Notes: a model not told the origin generated them from the letters alone. DNA of 49,190 nt from Carboxylicivirga sp. (GCA_025210475.1 JAOARW010000103.1:1-49190); one strand, 5' to 3'; numbered from the stretch's first letter, positions 35,193-44,426 are shown. Program-made: numbers and translations.

Positions 35193-35582
35193 ATGGCAAA
35201 GAAGTCAGGATCTCAAAAAAAGAGAGTTGTTAAGGTGGAGGCTGTTGGACAGGCTAATATCCATTCGTCTTTCAATAACATTATCATCTCATTGGCCAAT
35301 CAGAATGGTCAGGTGATTTCTTGGTCTAGTGCAGGTAAAATGGGTTTCCGTGGTTCTAAAAAGAACACACCTTATGCTGCACAGATGGCTGCTACTGATT
35401 GTTCAAAAGTAGCATTCGACTTAGGACTAAGAAAGGTAAAAGTTTATGTGAAAGGACCGGGTAATGGTCGCGAGTCTGCGATTCGTTCGATCCATGCTGC
35501 AGGTATTGAGGTAACAGAAATTGTTGATGTTACACCACTACCACACAACGGATGTCGTCCTCCAAAAAGAAGAAGAGTTTAA
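35193..35582 (+). CDS. rpsK: 30S ribosomal protein S11
   Basis: S11 is a platform protein. The 129 residues include NIHSSFNNIIISLANQNG and VKGPGNGRESAIRSIHAAG, ending in the signature PHNGCRPPKRRRV. Confidence 0.97.
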   Translation: MAKKSGSQKKRVVKVEAVGQANIHSSFNNIIISLANQNGQVISWSSAGKMGFRGSKKNTPYAAQMAATDCSKVAFDLGLRKVKVYVKGPGNGRESAIRSIHAAGIEVTEIVDVTPLPHNGCRPPKRRRV

Positions 35583-35726
35583 TTACTCGACTAGTTGTTA
35601 ACCATAGGTTTTTGATGGCAAATTTTGAATAAGAATTGGTTATATGATTATTTCTCCTCTCTATAATCTAGCGGCTGCCATATTCAATATTTAAAATCAA
35701 AAATTTAAAGTCAAAAATTTAGAAGA
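35583..35726 (+). other. 144-nt gap between rpsK and rpsD
   Basis: This is the longest gap inside the supercluster. No gene is seen. Just before rpsD, the unit TCAAAAATTTA occurs twice (AATCAAAAATTTAAAGTCAAAAATTTAG, about 35695-35721). It may hold an internal promoter or an S4 autoregulatory site, but I see no clear -7 box or stable hairpin. Confidence 0.35.
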
Positions 35727-36332
35727 ATGGCTAGATATATTGGTCCAAAAACAAAAATCGCTCGTAAATTTGGTGAAGCGATTTACGGTCCGGATAAAAA
35801 TTTCGAAAGAAGAAATTTTCCTCCAGGGCAACATGGTAACAACCGTAGACGCAAAACAAGCGAATACGGCTTACAATTGAAAGAAAAGCAAAAAGCTAAG
35901 TATACCTACGGTGTATTGGAAAAGCAATTCCGTAACCTGTTCAAAAAAGCTTCTCGAAGCAAAGGTATTACAGGTGAGGTGTTACTTGGTCTTCTGGAAT
36001 CTCGTTTAGATAATGTTGTTTATCGCATGGGAATTGCTCCTACAAGAGCAGCTGCAAGACAACTTGTATCTCACCGTCACATCACTGTTGATGGTGGAAT
36101 CGTAAATATTGCATCATTTCAGGTTAAAGCTGATATGGTAGTAGGTATTCGCGAAAAGTCAAAATCGCTTGAAGTTATTTCAACTGCCTTGGCAAATACA
36201 GGTGTGCATAAATATTCCTGGTTAGAATGGGATCAAGATTCATTTGCAGGTAAATTCTTGAATGTACCTGAAAGAAGTGATATTCCTGAAAATATTAAAG
36301 AACAGTTGATCGTTGAATTGTATTCTAAATAA
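35727..36332 (+). CDS. rpsD: 30S ribosomal protein S4
   Basis: S4 starts 16S assembly and in E. coli represses the alpha operon. The 201 residues contain ARYIGPKTKIARKFGEAIYG, NFPPGQHGNNRRR and the S4 RNA-binding domain RLDNVVYRMGIAPTRAAARQ. It is the lead gene of the rpsD-rpoA-rplQ part. Confidence 0.97.
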   Translation: MARYIGPKTKIARKFGEAIYGPDKNFERRNFPPGQHGNNRRRKTSEYGLQLKEKQKAKYTYGVLEKQFRNLFKKASRSKGITGEVLLGLLESRLDNVVYRMGIAPTRAAARQLVSHRHITVDGGIVNIASFQVKADMVVGIREKSKSLEVISTALANTGVHKYSWLEWDQDSFAGKFLNVPERSDIPENIKEQLIVELYSK

Positions 36333-36341
36333 TTAATTCTT

Positions 36342-37334
36342 ATGGCAATATTAGCATTCCAAAAACCAGATAAAGTAATTATGCTGGAAGCCGACGAAAA
36401 ATTCGGCAAATTTGAATTTCGTCCGCTTGAACCAGGGTATGGTATTACCGTTGGAAATGCCTTAAGAAGAATATTGTTGTCCTCATTAGAGGGATATGCA
36501 ATCACCACTGTAAAGATCGAAGGCGTAGATCATGAGTTTACCAGCATCCCTGGTGTAATTAATGATGTTACCGAAATCGTTCTTAATCTTAAGCAGGTTC
36601 GCTTCAAAAATCTGGTAGAAGATACAGAGCAGGAAACTGTAACTGTAAGTATTTCAGGTAAAGAAGAGTTTACAGCCGGTGATCTTAACCAATTCATGAC
36701 AGGTTTTGAAGTATTAAACCCTGAGCTTGTAATTGCTAAGATGAACCCGGAAGTAAATCTGCAGATGGTATTGACCATTGAAAAAGGAAGAGGTTACGTT
36801 CCTTCTGAGGAAAACAAACCGGCAGAGGCAGAATTTGGGTTAATTGCTATCGATTCAATCTTTACTCCTATTCGCAACGTTAAGTATGCGATCGAAAACT
36901 ATCGTGTAGAGCAAAAGACTGACTACGAAAAGTTAGTTTTAGAAATTGAATCGGATGGTTCAATCCATCCAAAAGACGCGTTGAAAGAAGCGGCTAAGAT
37001 ATTGATTTATCACTTCATGCTATTCTCTGACGAAAAGATTACTCTTGATTCAGATGAGAAGTTTGGCAACGAAGAATTTGATGAAGAAGTATTGCACATG
37101 CGTCAGCTTCTGAAAACTAAGCTGGTTGATATGGACTTATCAGTACGTGCATTGAACTGTTTAAAGGCAGCTGATGTGGAAACATTAGGTGAGCTTGTAA
37201 CATTCAACCGTAACGACTTACTTAAGTTCCGTAACTTCGGTAAGAAGTCACTTACTGAGTTAGATGATCTTCTACTCAATATGGGACTTACTTTCGGAAT
37301 GGATACCGCAAAGTATAAATTAGACAAGGAATAA
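36342..37334 (+). CDS. rpoA: DNA-directed RNA polymerase subunit alpha
   Basis: Alpha forms the dimer that scaffolds RNA polymerase. The 330 residues have the N-terminal assembly domain (FEFRPLEPGYGITVGNALRR) and a C-terminal domain with two HhH-like segments (VRALNCLKAADVETLGEL, RNFGKKSLTELDDLL) that contacts activators and upstream DNA. Confidence 0.97.
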   Translation: MAILAFQKPDKVIMLEADEKFGKFEFRPLEPGYGITVGNALRRILLSSLEGYAITTVKIEGVDHEFTSIPGVINDVTEIVLNLKQVRFKNLVEDTEQETVTVSISGKEEFTAGDLNQFMTGFEVLNPELVIAKMNPEVNLQMVLTIEKGRGYVPSEENKPAEAEFGLIAIDSIFTPIRNVKYAIENYRVEQKTDYEKLVLEIESDGSIHPKDALKEAAKILIYHFMLFSDEKITLDSDEKFGNEEFDEEVLHMRQLLKTKLVDMDLSVRALNCLKAADVETLGELVTFNRNDLLKFRNFGKKSLTELDDLLLNMGLTFGMDTAKYKLDKE

Positions 37335-37339
37335 TAGCG

Positions 37340-37873
37340 ATGAGACATAGAAAGAAATTTAATCATTTAGGTCGTAAGAGCGCACATCGCAAAGCGATGT
37401 TGGCTAACATGGCTTCCTCATTGATTCTTCACAAAAGAATCAAGACTACGGTGGCTAAGGCTAAAGCATTACGTATGTATGTAGAGCCTCTTATCACTAA
37501 GACAAAAGATTTAGATACAGTAGAAGCAAAAATGCATGCTCACAGAACTGTATTTGCCTACTTAAAAGATAAGCACGCTGTAAAAGAATTATTCGAAGAG
37601 GTAGCTGGTAAAGTTGCTGACCGCCCAGGAGGATATACACGTATTCTTAAGTTAGGTAACCGATTAGGTGATAACGCAGAAATGTGTTTAATCGAGTTGG
37701 TTGACTACAACGAAAACATGTTAGAGACTAAGAAGTCCTCTTCAGCTGGTAAAAGAACACGACGTGGACGTAGAAAATCAACTGCTGAACAAGCTGTTGC
37801 TGCTGAAGCTCCTGCTAACGAAGAAGTTCAAGAGCAGGCTTCTGAATCTACTGAAGCTGAATCAAAAGAATAA
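37340..37873 (+). CDS. rplQ: 50S ribosomal protein L17 with long acidic C-terminal tail
   Basis: L17 lies near the tunnel exit. The core (about 1-128) starts MRHRKKFNHLGRKSAHRKA and includes GDNAEMCLIELVDYNE. About 50 further residues form a basic linker (GKRTRRGRRKS) and an Ala/Glu-rich acidic tail, giving 177 residues instead of the usual 115-130. Such tails occur in this phylum; their function is unknown. Confidence 0.95.
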   Translation: MRHRKKFNHLGRKSAHRKAMLANMASSLILHKRIKTTVAKAKALRMYVEPLITKTKDLDTVEAKMHAHRTVFAYLKDKHAVKELFEEVAGKVADRPGGYTRILKLGNRLGDNAEMCLIELVDYNENMLETKKSSSAGKRTRRGRRKSTAEQAVAAEAPANEEVQEQASESTEAESKE

Positions 37874-37884
37874 ATCAGTGATTG

Positions 37885-37916
37885 AAAAGGAAAGACTTTC
37901 GTTTTTCCTTTTTTTT
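37885..37916 (+). terminator. First terminator after rplQ
   Basis: AAAAGGAAA (37885-37893) pairs with TTTCCTTTT (37904-37912) and runs into a T tract to 37916. It lies 12 nt after the rplQ stop. Confidence 0.7.
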
Positions 37917-37936
37917 CGTGAAATTGCTTAAAAGGA

Positions 37937-37967
37937 GGATAATGATTGAAAGCATTATCCTTTTTTT
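37937..37967 (+). terminator. Second terminator before eno
   Basis: GGATAATG (37937-37944) pairs perfectly with CATTATCC (37953-37960), followed by seven T. Together with the hairpin 20 nt upstream it isolates eno from the highly transcribed ribosomal cluster. Confidence 0.75.
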
Positions 37968-38007
37968 GTTTAAAAGATTATCAATCAATACATAAACAAA
38001 TATTATT

Positions 38008-39309
38008 ATGGGACAAATTGCAAACATTCATGCACGTGAGATCCTTGATTCACGCGGTAACCCAACTATCGAAGTTGAAGTAACATTAGAAAGTGGTTTT
38101 GTAGGTCGCGCAGCTGTACCTTCAGGTGCTTCTACTGGTGAGCACGAAGCTTTAGAATTGCGTGATGGTGATAAAGGCCGTTACTTAGGTAAAGGTGTTT
38201 TAAACGCTGTTAAAAACGTAAACGATGTTATCGCTCCTGAGTTAGTAGGAATGAGCGTACTTGAGCAAGTTGCGATCGATAATAAAATGTTGGAGCTTGA
38301 CGGTACTAAAACTAAAAGCAAATTAGGTGCTAACGCTATTTTAGGTGTTTCTTTAGCTTCTGCAAAAGCAGCTGCTGAGTACTTAGGTATGCCATTGTAT
38401 CGTTACATTGGTGGTACTAACGCTGTTACTCTGCCTGTTCCTATGATGAACATCATCAATGGAGGTTCTCACTCTGATGCAACTATCGCTTTCCAGGAAT
38501 TCATGATTCGCCCTGTAGGTGCTGAGTCTTTCCGCGAAGGTTTACGTATGGGTGCTGAGGTATTCCATGCACTTGCAAAAGTTCTTAAAGGAAAAGGTCT
38601 TTCTACTGCTGTTGGTGACGAAGGTGGTTTCGCTCCTATGTTAGGTGGTACAGAAGAGGCTATCGACTGCATCTTAACTGCTATCGAAAATGCTGGTTAC
38701 AAAGCTGGTCGTAAAGAAGATGGTGGTGATGTTTCTATCGCTATGGACTGTGCTTCTTCAGAGTTCTTCAAGGATGGTGTATATGACTACAGCATTTTCG
38801 AGCCAAATGGTGTTAAGCGTAACTCACAAGAGCAAGCTGCTTATTTAGCTGAGTTGGTTGCTAAATACCCAATCGATTCGATCGAAGATGGTATGGATGA
38901 GAATGACTGGGACGGATGGGTAGCTTTAAACGCTGCTATCGGTGATAAGTGCCAGTTAGTTGGTGACGACTTGTTCGTAACTAACGTTGATTACTTGAAG
39001 AAAGGTATTGAATTAGGAGCTGCTAACTCAATTCTTATCAAAGTAAACCAGATTGGTTCATTAACTGAAACATTGAATGCTATTGAAATGGCTCACCGCG
39101 CTGGTTATACTTCAGTAACATCTCACCGTTCAGGTGAAACTGAAGATGCTACTATTGCTGACATCGCTGTGGCTACTAACTCAGGTCAGATTAAGACTGG
39201 TTCATTAAGCCGTTCAGACCGTATGGCTAAATACAACCAATTACTTCGCATCGAGGAGGAATTAGGTGAGCGTGCTGTTTATGGTTATGCTAAAGTTCAG
39301 AAGAAATAA
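38008..39309 (+). CDS. eno: Enolase
   Basis: Enolase interconverts 2-phosphoglycerate and phosphoenolpyruvate. The 433 residues contain AREILDSRGNPTIEVEV, the GASTGEHEALELRD loop, VGDEGGFAP with the catalytic Glu, the Mg ligands in SIAMDCASSEF and SIEDGMDENDW, and VTSHRSGETEDATIADIAV. Codon use is strongly biased, as in the ribosomal genes. It has its own terminator. Confidence 0.98.
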   Translation: MGQIANIHAREILDSRGNPTIEVEVTLESGFVGRAAVPSGASTGEHEALELRDGDKGRYLGKGVLNAVKNVNDVIAPELVGMSVLEQVAIDNKMLELDGTKTKSKLGANAILGVSLASAKAAAEYLGMPLYRYIGGTNAVTLPVPMMNIINGGSHSDATIAFQEFMIRPVGAESFREGLRMGAEVFHALAKVLKGKGLSTAVGDEGGFAPMLGGTEEAIDCILTAIENAGYKAGRKEDGGDVSIAMDCASSEFFKDGVYDYSIFEPNGVKRNSQEQAAYLAELVAKYPIDSIEDGMDENDWDGWVALNAAIGDKCQLVGDDLFVTNVDYLKKGIELGAANSILIKVNQIGSLTETLNAIEMAHRAGYTSVTSHRSGETEDATIADIAVATNSGQIKTGSLSRSDRMAKYNQLLRIEEELGERAVYGYAKVQKK

Positions 39310-39330
39310 TAACTATTTCTTTAGAGATAT

Positions 39331-39359
39331 AAAGGCTGGCAATTTTGTCAGCCTTTTTT
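39331..39359 (+). terminator. Terminator after eno
   Basis: AAAGGCTG (39331-39338) pairs with CAGCCTTT (39349-39356), followed by TTT; inner bases extend the stem with a G-T mismatch. Confidence 0.75.
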
Positions 39360-39407
39360 GTTATCATTCAGTCGCATAAAACATTTATCCATATTATCTG
39401 TTCTAAT

Positions 39408-39439
39408 AATGCCTTTGACTCACACCAAGGCATTTTTTT
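39408..39439 (+). promoter_or_regulatory. Terminator-like hairpin just upstream of citrate synthase
   Basis: AATGCCTT (39408-39415) pairs perfectly with AAGGCATT (39427-39434), followed by TTTTT, and ends only 24 nt before the gltA start. eno already has its own terminator 50 nt earlier, so this may be a second terminator or a leader attenuator. TGCCTTTG (39410-39417), one base off a -7 box, overlaps the stem and is an alternative explanation. Confidence 0.5.
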
Positions 39440-39463
39440 ATTAATTCTATCAGCTCACTCAAT

Positions 39464-40777
39464 ATGGATTATATCAAACAACGTATTATTGAAATTGGTC
39501 GCCCCAAGGCCGAGATGGTTAAAGACCTCATTAAAAAGCACGGCGATGACGTTATACAGGATGTTACTTTAGGACAAGTGCTAACAGGTATGAAAGGCAT
39601 GGTGTCGCTTCTAACCTGTACGTCTAAACTAGATCCGGAAGAAGGAATTCGATTCAGAGGTTACTCAATACCGCAGTTACAGGAGTTACTGCCTAAAATG
39701 CAGGAAGATGGTGAGCCCTTGCCTGAAGGACTTTTTTATCTGATGCTTACAGGCGAATTGCCGACCAAGCAAGATGTGAATCATATTAGCGAGCAATGGG
39801 CGCAACGGGCACAAGGTATACCACCACATGTTTTCGATGTGATTAATGCTTTACCAAAAGATGCTCACCCAATGATTCAGTTTAATACGGCAATCCTGGC
39901 CATGTCGACCGAATCACAATTTAGAAAAGCCTACCTCACAGGTATGGAGAAAAAGGATTATTGGGGACCGACCTATGAAGGGGTAATGGATTTGATTTCA
40001 AGATTACCTGTGATTGCTGCCTATATTTATCGAAGAGTATTCCACAATGAAGAGTACATCGATATTGATCCGAATCATGACTGGGCCGCTAACCTGGCGC
40101 ATATGATGGGGCATGATACAACAGAGGTGCATCGCCTGATGCGATTATATATGGTTATACACGCCGATCATGAAGGAGGGAATGTTTCAGCGCATGCCAC
40201 TCACCTGGTCGGATCGGCTTTATCAAATCCATATTATAGTTTCTCAGCGGGAATGAACGGCTTGGCAGGACCATTGCATGGAATGGCTAATCAAAACGTG
40301 ATGCACTGGATCCACAAAATGTTACGTGAATTGGGAGATGAAAATCCAAGTGAATCACAAATCCGTGATTATGCTGAAATGACTTTAAAAGCTGGTCAGG
40401 TGATACCAGGGTACGGCCACGCGGTATTGCGTAAAACGGATCCTCGCTTTACGGTTCAACTGGAGTTTGCCAAGAAGTACGCCCCTGATGCCCATTTAAT
40501 TCAGTTAGTGGATAAGATTTACAACGTTGTGCCCGATATTTTAGGTAAAACAGGTAAGGTTAAAAACCCATATCCTAATGTTGATGCTATAAGCGGATCA
40601 CTACTATCAACATTTGGTATAACTGAGTATCCAATTTATACGGTCTTATTTGGCGTTTCAAGGGCCTTAGGTGTATTAACGCAGTTGATATGGGATAGAT
40701 TATACGGATTACCAATTGAACGTCCGAAATCGCAAAATTTAAAGTGGTTTGTCGATAAAGTCAACTATCAACAGTAG
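39464..40777 (+). CDS. gltA: Citrate synthase, eukaryote-like type I
   Basis: It condenses oxaloacetate and acetyl-CoA to citrate at TCA-cycle entry. The 437 residues resemble mitochondrial citrate synthase far more than the E. coli form: DPEEGIRFRGYSIPQLQELL, EPLPEGLFYLMLTGELPT, HADHEGGNVSAHATHLVGSA, MNGLAGPLHGMANQNV, VIPGYGHAVLRKTDPRF, FGVSRALGVLTQLIWDR and ERPKS all have near-identical counterparts in the pig enzyme. The catalytic His pair (in GPLHG and GYGHAV) and Asp (PNVDAISG) are kept. It lacks the N-terminal NADH-binding domain of the Gram-negative hexameric type, so regulation should differ. I keep the gene symbol by function. It is monocistronic. Confidence 0.95.
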   Translation: MDYIKQRIIEIGRPKAEMVKDLIKKHGDDVIQDVTLGQVLTGMKGMVSLLTCTSKLDPEEGIRFRGYSIPQLQELLPKMQEDGEPLPEGLFYLMLTGELPTKQDVNHISEQWAQRAQGIPPHVFDVINALPKDAHPMIQFNTAILAMSTESQFRKAYLTGMEKKDYWGPTYEGVMDLISRLPVIAAYIYRRVFHNEEYIDIDPNHDWAANLAHMMGHDTTEVHRLMRLYMVIHADHEGGNVSAHATHLVGSALSNPYYSFSAGMNGLAGPLHGMANQNVMHWIHKMLRELGDENPSESQIRDYAEMTLKAGQVIPGYGHAVLRKTDPRFTVQLEFAKKYAPDAHLIQLVDKIYNVVPDILGKTGKVKNPYPNVDAISGSLLSTFGITEYPIYTVLFGVSRALGVLTQLIWDRLYGLPIERPKSQNLKWFVDKVNYQQ

Positions 40778-40783
40778 CCAGTG

Positions 40784-40812
40784 AAAGAGAGAGCTGTTTG
40801 CCTCTCTTTTTT
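40784..40812 (+). terminator. Terminator after gltA
   Basis: AAAGAGAG (40784-40791) pairs with CTCTCTTT (40802-40809) and continues into TTT, 7 nt after the stop codon. Confidence 0.75.
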
Positions 40813-40891
40813 GTTCGTTAAAAGTACTGAATGATAGTTTAGATTGCTCTAAAAGTCAAAGAAGATATTTCTTTCTTATTTTCATTGACAA

Positions 40892-43800
40892 ATGATCGAA
40901 GGTTTTTTATTACTTTTATCAGCAATGAGTGTGTTGATTCGAAGGATATTTAATCGTAGAGTACTAAGGATTTGGCTGGTGGTTACTGTGTTAATTACCA
41001 ATGGGCTAGTTGCGTCCATAAGTCAGATTAGTCACTTGTCGATGGAGCAATTCACCATTAAAGATGGTTTATCTAACAGTCATATAACTACATTATTTCA
41101 GGATAGCCGGGGCTATATTTGGGTCGGAACAACCGATGGACTTAATCGCTACGATGGCTATAATTTTGTTGTGTACCGACATCACCCGCTTGTGGACAGC
41201 ACCATTGTGGGTAATTACATACAAACCATCACAGAAACACCCGATGGCGATATTTGGATAGGTACGCGAAATAGTGGGATTGCGATTTGGCAAAAAAATA
41301 CCGGTAAATTCTTAAACATTGATAAAGAATCAGAGCTATTTAGGTCTTTGCGCGAATATGGCGTATTTGGTATGCATGTGGAGGGTAACAATGTATGGAT
41401 TAAAACTCGAAACGCTATTGCAAAAATCAATTATAACACCAAAGAATTTAAAAAGTATGATCATTACTCATCTGTCCTAAAAAAAGGGATTAGCGAATCG
41501 TATCCGGTTGTTACCAAAAGGGGACGTGTTTGGTTTGGCTCTAAAGATGGGATACAATACATCGAAGGAAATGAAGGAATCATTAAACGCGTTGAACCTT
41601 CAAATGGAAAGAAACAATTAGAAGTAAGTAGTTTGGCTGTCGCTGGCGATAGCAGCTTATTGGCCGGATCGGAGAATGGTTTGTTCAAATATAATTTGTT
41701 TGATGAATCGGCACAGCAAATTTATAAGAGCAATGATCGTTTTAAAACGGAATCCATTAATACCATTCTTGCCACATCAGACGAAATTATTTGGTTGGCC
41801 ACTTCGCATGGATTGATGTATATGCATGAACCTTACGAGGAATATTCAGCATTTGATGTTGGCCCTGATCTTGAACATGCTTTTCAAAAGATATCAACCA
41901 TACTGGTTGATGCAAGCGGCTTGCTTTGGGTGGGTACAAAGCAGGATGGTTTATTTAAACTGGATCAGAAACCATCTAAGTTTTCGTCCATATCATTCAG
42001 AAATAACGAGGACTATACAATAAACTGTTACGACTTTCAAGAGGTGTTTATCGACAAGGATAATTATCTCTGGTTAGGGACATCTCAAAATGGGATTTAC
42101 AAAATTAACCGTGATACAAAGGAGCTAAAACATTATCGGATTTACCCTGCTTATCTTGGCAAAGATGATCCGTCTGTTAATTCGCTTTATAAGGATTCTA
42201 AAGAGAATATTTGGATTGGAACGGACGAAGGTGTTTTTGTTTTATACGCAGGTAATCGTCAGGTGAGGGAATTTGATTACAGCAATAGCAGTGATTTTAG
42301 ATACCTGCTAAAAACCAATGTTATCAAGGATATCATTGAAGACCGTTTAGGACACATGTGGTTTGCTACCCAATTTGGTTTATATCGCTACGATGGGACT
42401 AAGATTACAAGTTATTGGGCCGATGCTGATACAGAAAACGGTTTGTGTGACGATGAAGTTAATGTTTTATTTGAAGATAAGGATGGCTTATTGTGGATTG
42501 GAACTAACAATGGAATAAATACTTATAATCTTGCTTCGGAAGAATTTGAGACCTATCGAAATGTGAATGGTCAGAAAAAGATTTTAAGTCATAATATTAT
42601 ATCGGCATTTGCAGAGGATCATGACAAGATTGTGATTGGTACTCATTCCGGATTATCCTATTTTGATAAGAGTACGAGAACCACTTCATTTTGGGAACAC
42701 GATGAATTGATCAATGGCAAGATTTACGCTGTTGAGATTGATAATTACAATCGTATATGGATTAGTAGTGGAATTGGCATTTCATCAATAATACCTGGAA
42801 CACCACCTTTCCATTATAACATTAATGATGGCGTTCCCGAGTATAATTTTAATATAGGGGCATCATGCAAGTATGGCGAAAGCGAGTTGTTTTTTGGAGG
42901 CGATAAAGGACTGACAATTATTAATTCGCAGGATGTGCCAACCAACATTAACAAGCCCAAGGTAGCAGTTACCGGCGTTAAAGTATTCAGAAAAGGGAAA
43001 GAGATTGCCGATTACCAGGGTGATCGAAAGGAAATAAAGATCATTTACCGACGAAACACGATGATTCAGGTATCATTCTCAGCCTTAGAATTTACCTATC
43101 CGGCTGCCAATACTTATCGTGTTAAGCTAGAAGGGGATGATGATGAATGGCGCGATGTTACCTACCAGAACTTTGTTAATTTCTCAAATTTATCGCCCGG
43201 TGAATATACCCTTAAGATTGAAGGCATGAATAATGATGGTGTGAAGGGTGAAAAAAAGGCAGAGTTGGTAATTAACGTTGAGCCACCATTGTGGATGTCG
43301 GGTTATGCTTATGCCTTTTATATAATATTTGGTGTTTTATTAATACAAACCTTAATCAATTACCGAATCAGAAATTATCGTAAGGCTTATAAGGCATTGA
43401 ATGAAAAAGCATTGGATAAGAAGAAGATAGAGGTGCAGAAAGAGCGTTTATCACAAGTACACCAGAGCCTGACGGATAGTATTAGCTATGCCAAGCGAAT
43501 ACAGGAAGCCATGATTCCATCGGAGGAAGCCGTTAAAATGATTGTGCCGGAGTCATTCGTTTACTATCGACCGAAAGACATTGTAAGTGGTGATTTTTAC
43601 TGGATTTACCGAACTCAGAAAAAAGTATTTCTTGCTGCAGTTGATTGTACCGGACACGGTGTTCCCGGTGCTTTTATGTCAATTATAGGTTACGATTTGT
43701 TGAAGAATATTGTAGAGGTTCAGAAAGAGCATTATCCAGAGCGGATACTCAATAAATTAAGCCATGAGGTAGCGCTTACTTTTCAAAAGAACGGACAGGA

Positions 43801-44239
43801 TGGTATGCTGAATAAGCAAAGTATCGATGATGGAATGGATATTTCATTGGTTATGCTTGATGAAGAGCAGCAGATGTTGCATTTCTCGGGAGCAATGAAT
43901 CCACTGTACATTATTCGCGATAATGAGATAATGACCTTTAAAGGCGATCGATTCCCAATAGGCTATTCGGATGCTGAAAGGGAACTTTCCTACTCGCGAC
44001 AGGATATTAAAGTTTACCCGAACGATGTAATATATATGTTCTCCGATGGGTTTGCCGATCAGTTTGGTGGTCCGGAAGGAAAGAAGTTTAAATACCGTCG
44101 TTTCCGTCATTTATTGCTGAATATTCATAAGCTTCCAATTGATGATCAGAAGGCCATTCTGCATCAGAAAATGGAAGAATGGATGGGTACAGAATACGAG
44201 CAGGTGGATGATATTCTATTGATGGGATTCAGGTTGTAA
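40892..44239 (+). CDS. Propeller-type sensor with SpoIIE/RsbU-like PP2C phosphatase output
   Basis: The 1115 residues start with a signal anchor. ATG 40892 gives MIEGFLLLLSAM; the in-frame ATG 40925 gives a cleaner start with positive residues before one hydrophobic helix, and neither has a Shine-Dalgarno. Residues about 45-710 carry at least nine Reg_prop-type blades (GYIWVGTTDGLNRYDG, GLLWIGTNNGINTYN). A Y_Y_Y domain follows at about 720-790, a membrane helix at about 803-824, then a short coiled coil, and at about 864-1115 a SpoIIE phosphatase with metal-binding motifs SGDFYW, DCTGHGVPGAF, DDGMDISLV and YMFSDGFADQFGG. The output is thus predicted to be dephosphorylation of an anti-sigma-antagonist-like protein rather than histidine-kinase signalling. 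No such partner lies nearby. Confidence 0.87.
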   Translation: MIEGFLLLLSAMSVLIRRIFNRRVLRIWLVVTVLITNGLVASISQISHLSMEQFTIKDGLSNSHITTLFQDSRGYIWVGTTDGLNRYDGYNFVVYRHHPLVDSTIVGNYIQTITETPDGDIWIGTRNSGIAIWQKNTGKFLNIDKESELFRSLREYGVFGMHVEGNNVWIKTRNAIAKINYNTKEFKKYDHYSSVLKKGISESYPVVTKRGRVWFGSKDGIQYIEGNEGIIKRVEPSNGKKQLEVSSLAVAGDSSLLAGSENGLFKYNLFDESAQQIYKSNDRFKTESINTILATSDEIIWLATSHGLMYMHEPYEEYSAFDVGPDLEHAFQKISTILVDASGLLWVGTKQDGLFKLDQKPSKFSSISFRNNEDYTINCYDFQEVFIDKDNYLWLGTSQNGIYKINRDTKELKHYRIYPAYLGKDDPSVNSLYKDSKENIWIGTDEGVFVLYAGNRQVREFDYSNSSDFRYLLKTNVIKDIIEDRLGHMWFATQFGLYRYDGTKITSYWADADTENGLCDDEVNVLFEDKDGLLWIGTNNGINTYNLASEEFETYRNVNGQKKILSHNIISAFAEDHDKIVIGTHSGLSYFDKSTRTTSFWEHDELINGKIYAVEIDNYNRIWISSGIGISSIIPGTPPFHYNINDGVPEYNFNIGASCKYGESELFFGGDKGLTIINSQDVPTNINKPKVAVTGVKVFRKGKEIADYQGDRKEIKIIYRRNTMIQVSFSALEFTYPAANTYRVKLEGDDDEWRDVTYQNFVNFSNLSPGEYTLKIEGMNNDGVKGEKKAELVINVEPPLWMSGYAYAFYIIFGVLLIQTLINYRIRNYRKAYKALNEKALDKKKIEVQKERLSQVHQSLTDSISYAKRIQEAMIPSEEAVKMIVPESFVYYRPKDIVSGDFYWIYRTQKKVFLAAVDCTGHGVPGAFMSIIGYDLLKNIVEVQKEHYPERILNKLSHEVALTFQKNGQDGMLNKQSIDDGMDISLVMLDEEQQMLHFSGAMNPLYIIRDNEIMTFKGDRFPIGYSDAERELSYSRQDIKVYPNDVIYMFSDGFADQFGGPEGKKFKYRRFRHLLLNIHKLPIDDQKAILHQKMEEWMGTEYEQVDDILLMGFRL

Positions 44240-44426
44240 AGTGTTAGATCGCTAAATTGTAAAACGGCCGAATTGGTGAACTGATGAAATCAGAATCGGT
44301 TGATGAGTTTAGAAGTTGAAAAGTTTATTATATACAACAAAAGCCTGGCGTTTGCCGGGCTTTTGTATTTCTTTTGTCTAGCTTCTATAAGCGAACTTGT
44401 TCGCGTTCTACATTCTAGTATCTCTC
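44240..44426. other. Gap between two converging genes, with low-complexity and palindromic remnants
   Basis: No gene is seen. The first 95 nt are repetitive-looking (GTTAGATCGCTAAATTGTAAAACGG and similar). The terminator described separately follows, then GCGAAC/GTTCGC (44391-44404), a 14-nt palindrome with a 2-nt centre. Confidence 0.4.
44337..44366. terminator. Bidirectional terminator between the sensor and ychF
   Basis: ACAAAAGCC (44337-44345) pairs with GGCTTTTGT (44358-44366), and inner GGC/GCC extends it. It sits between converging genes with A and T runs inside the stem on both sides, so it may work for both. Confidence 0.7.
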
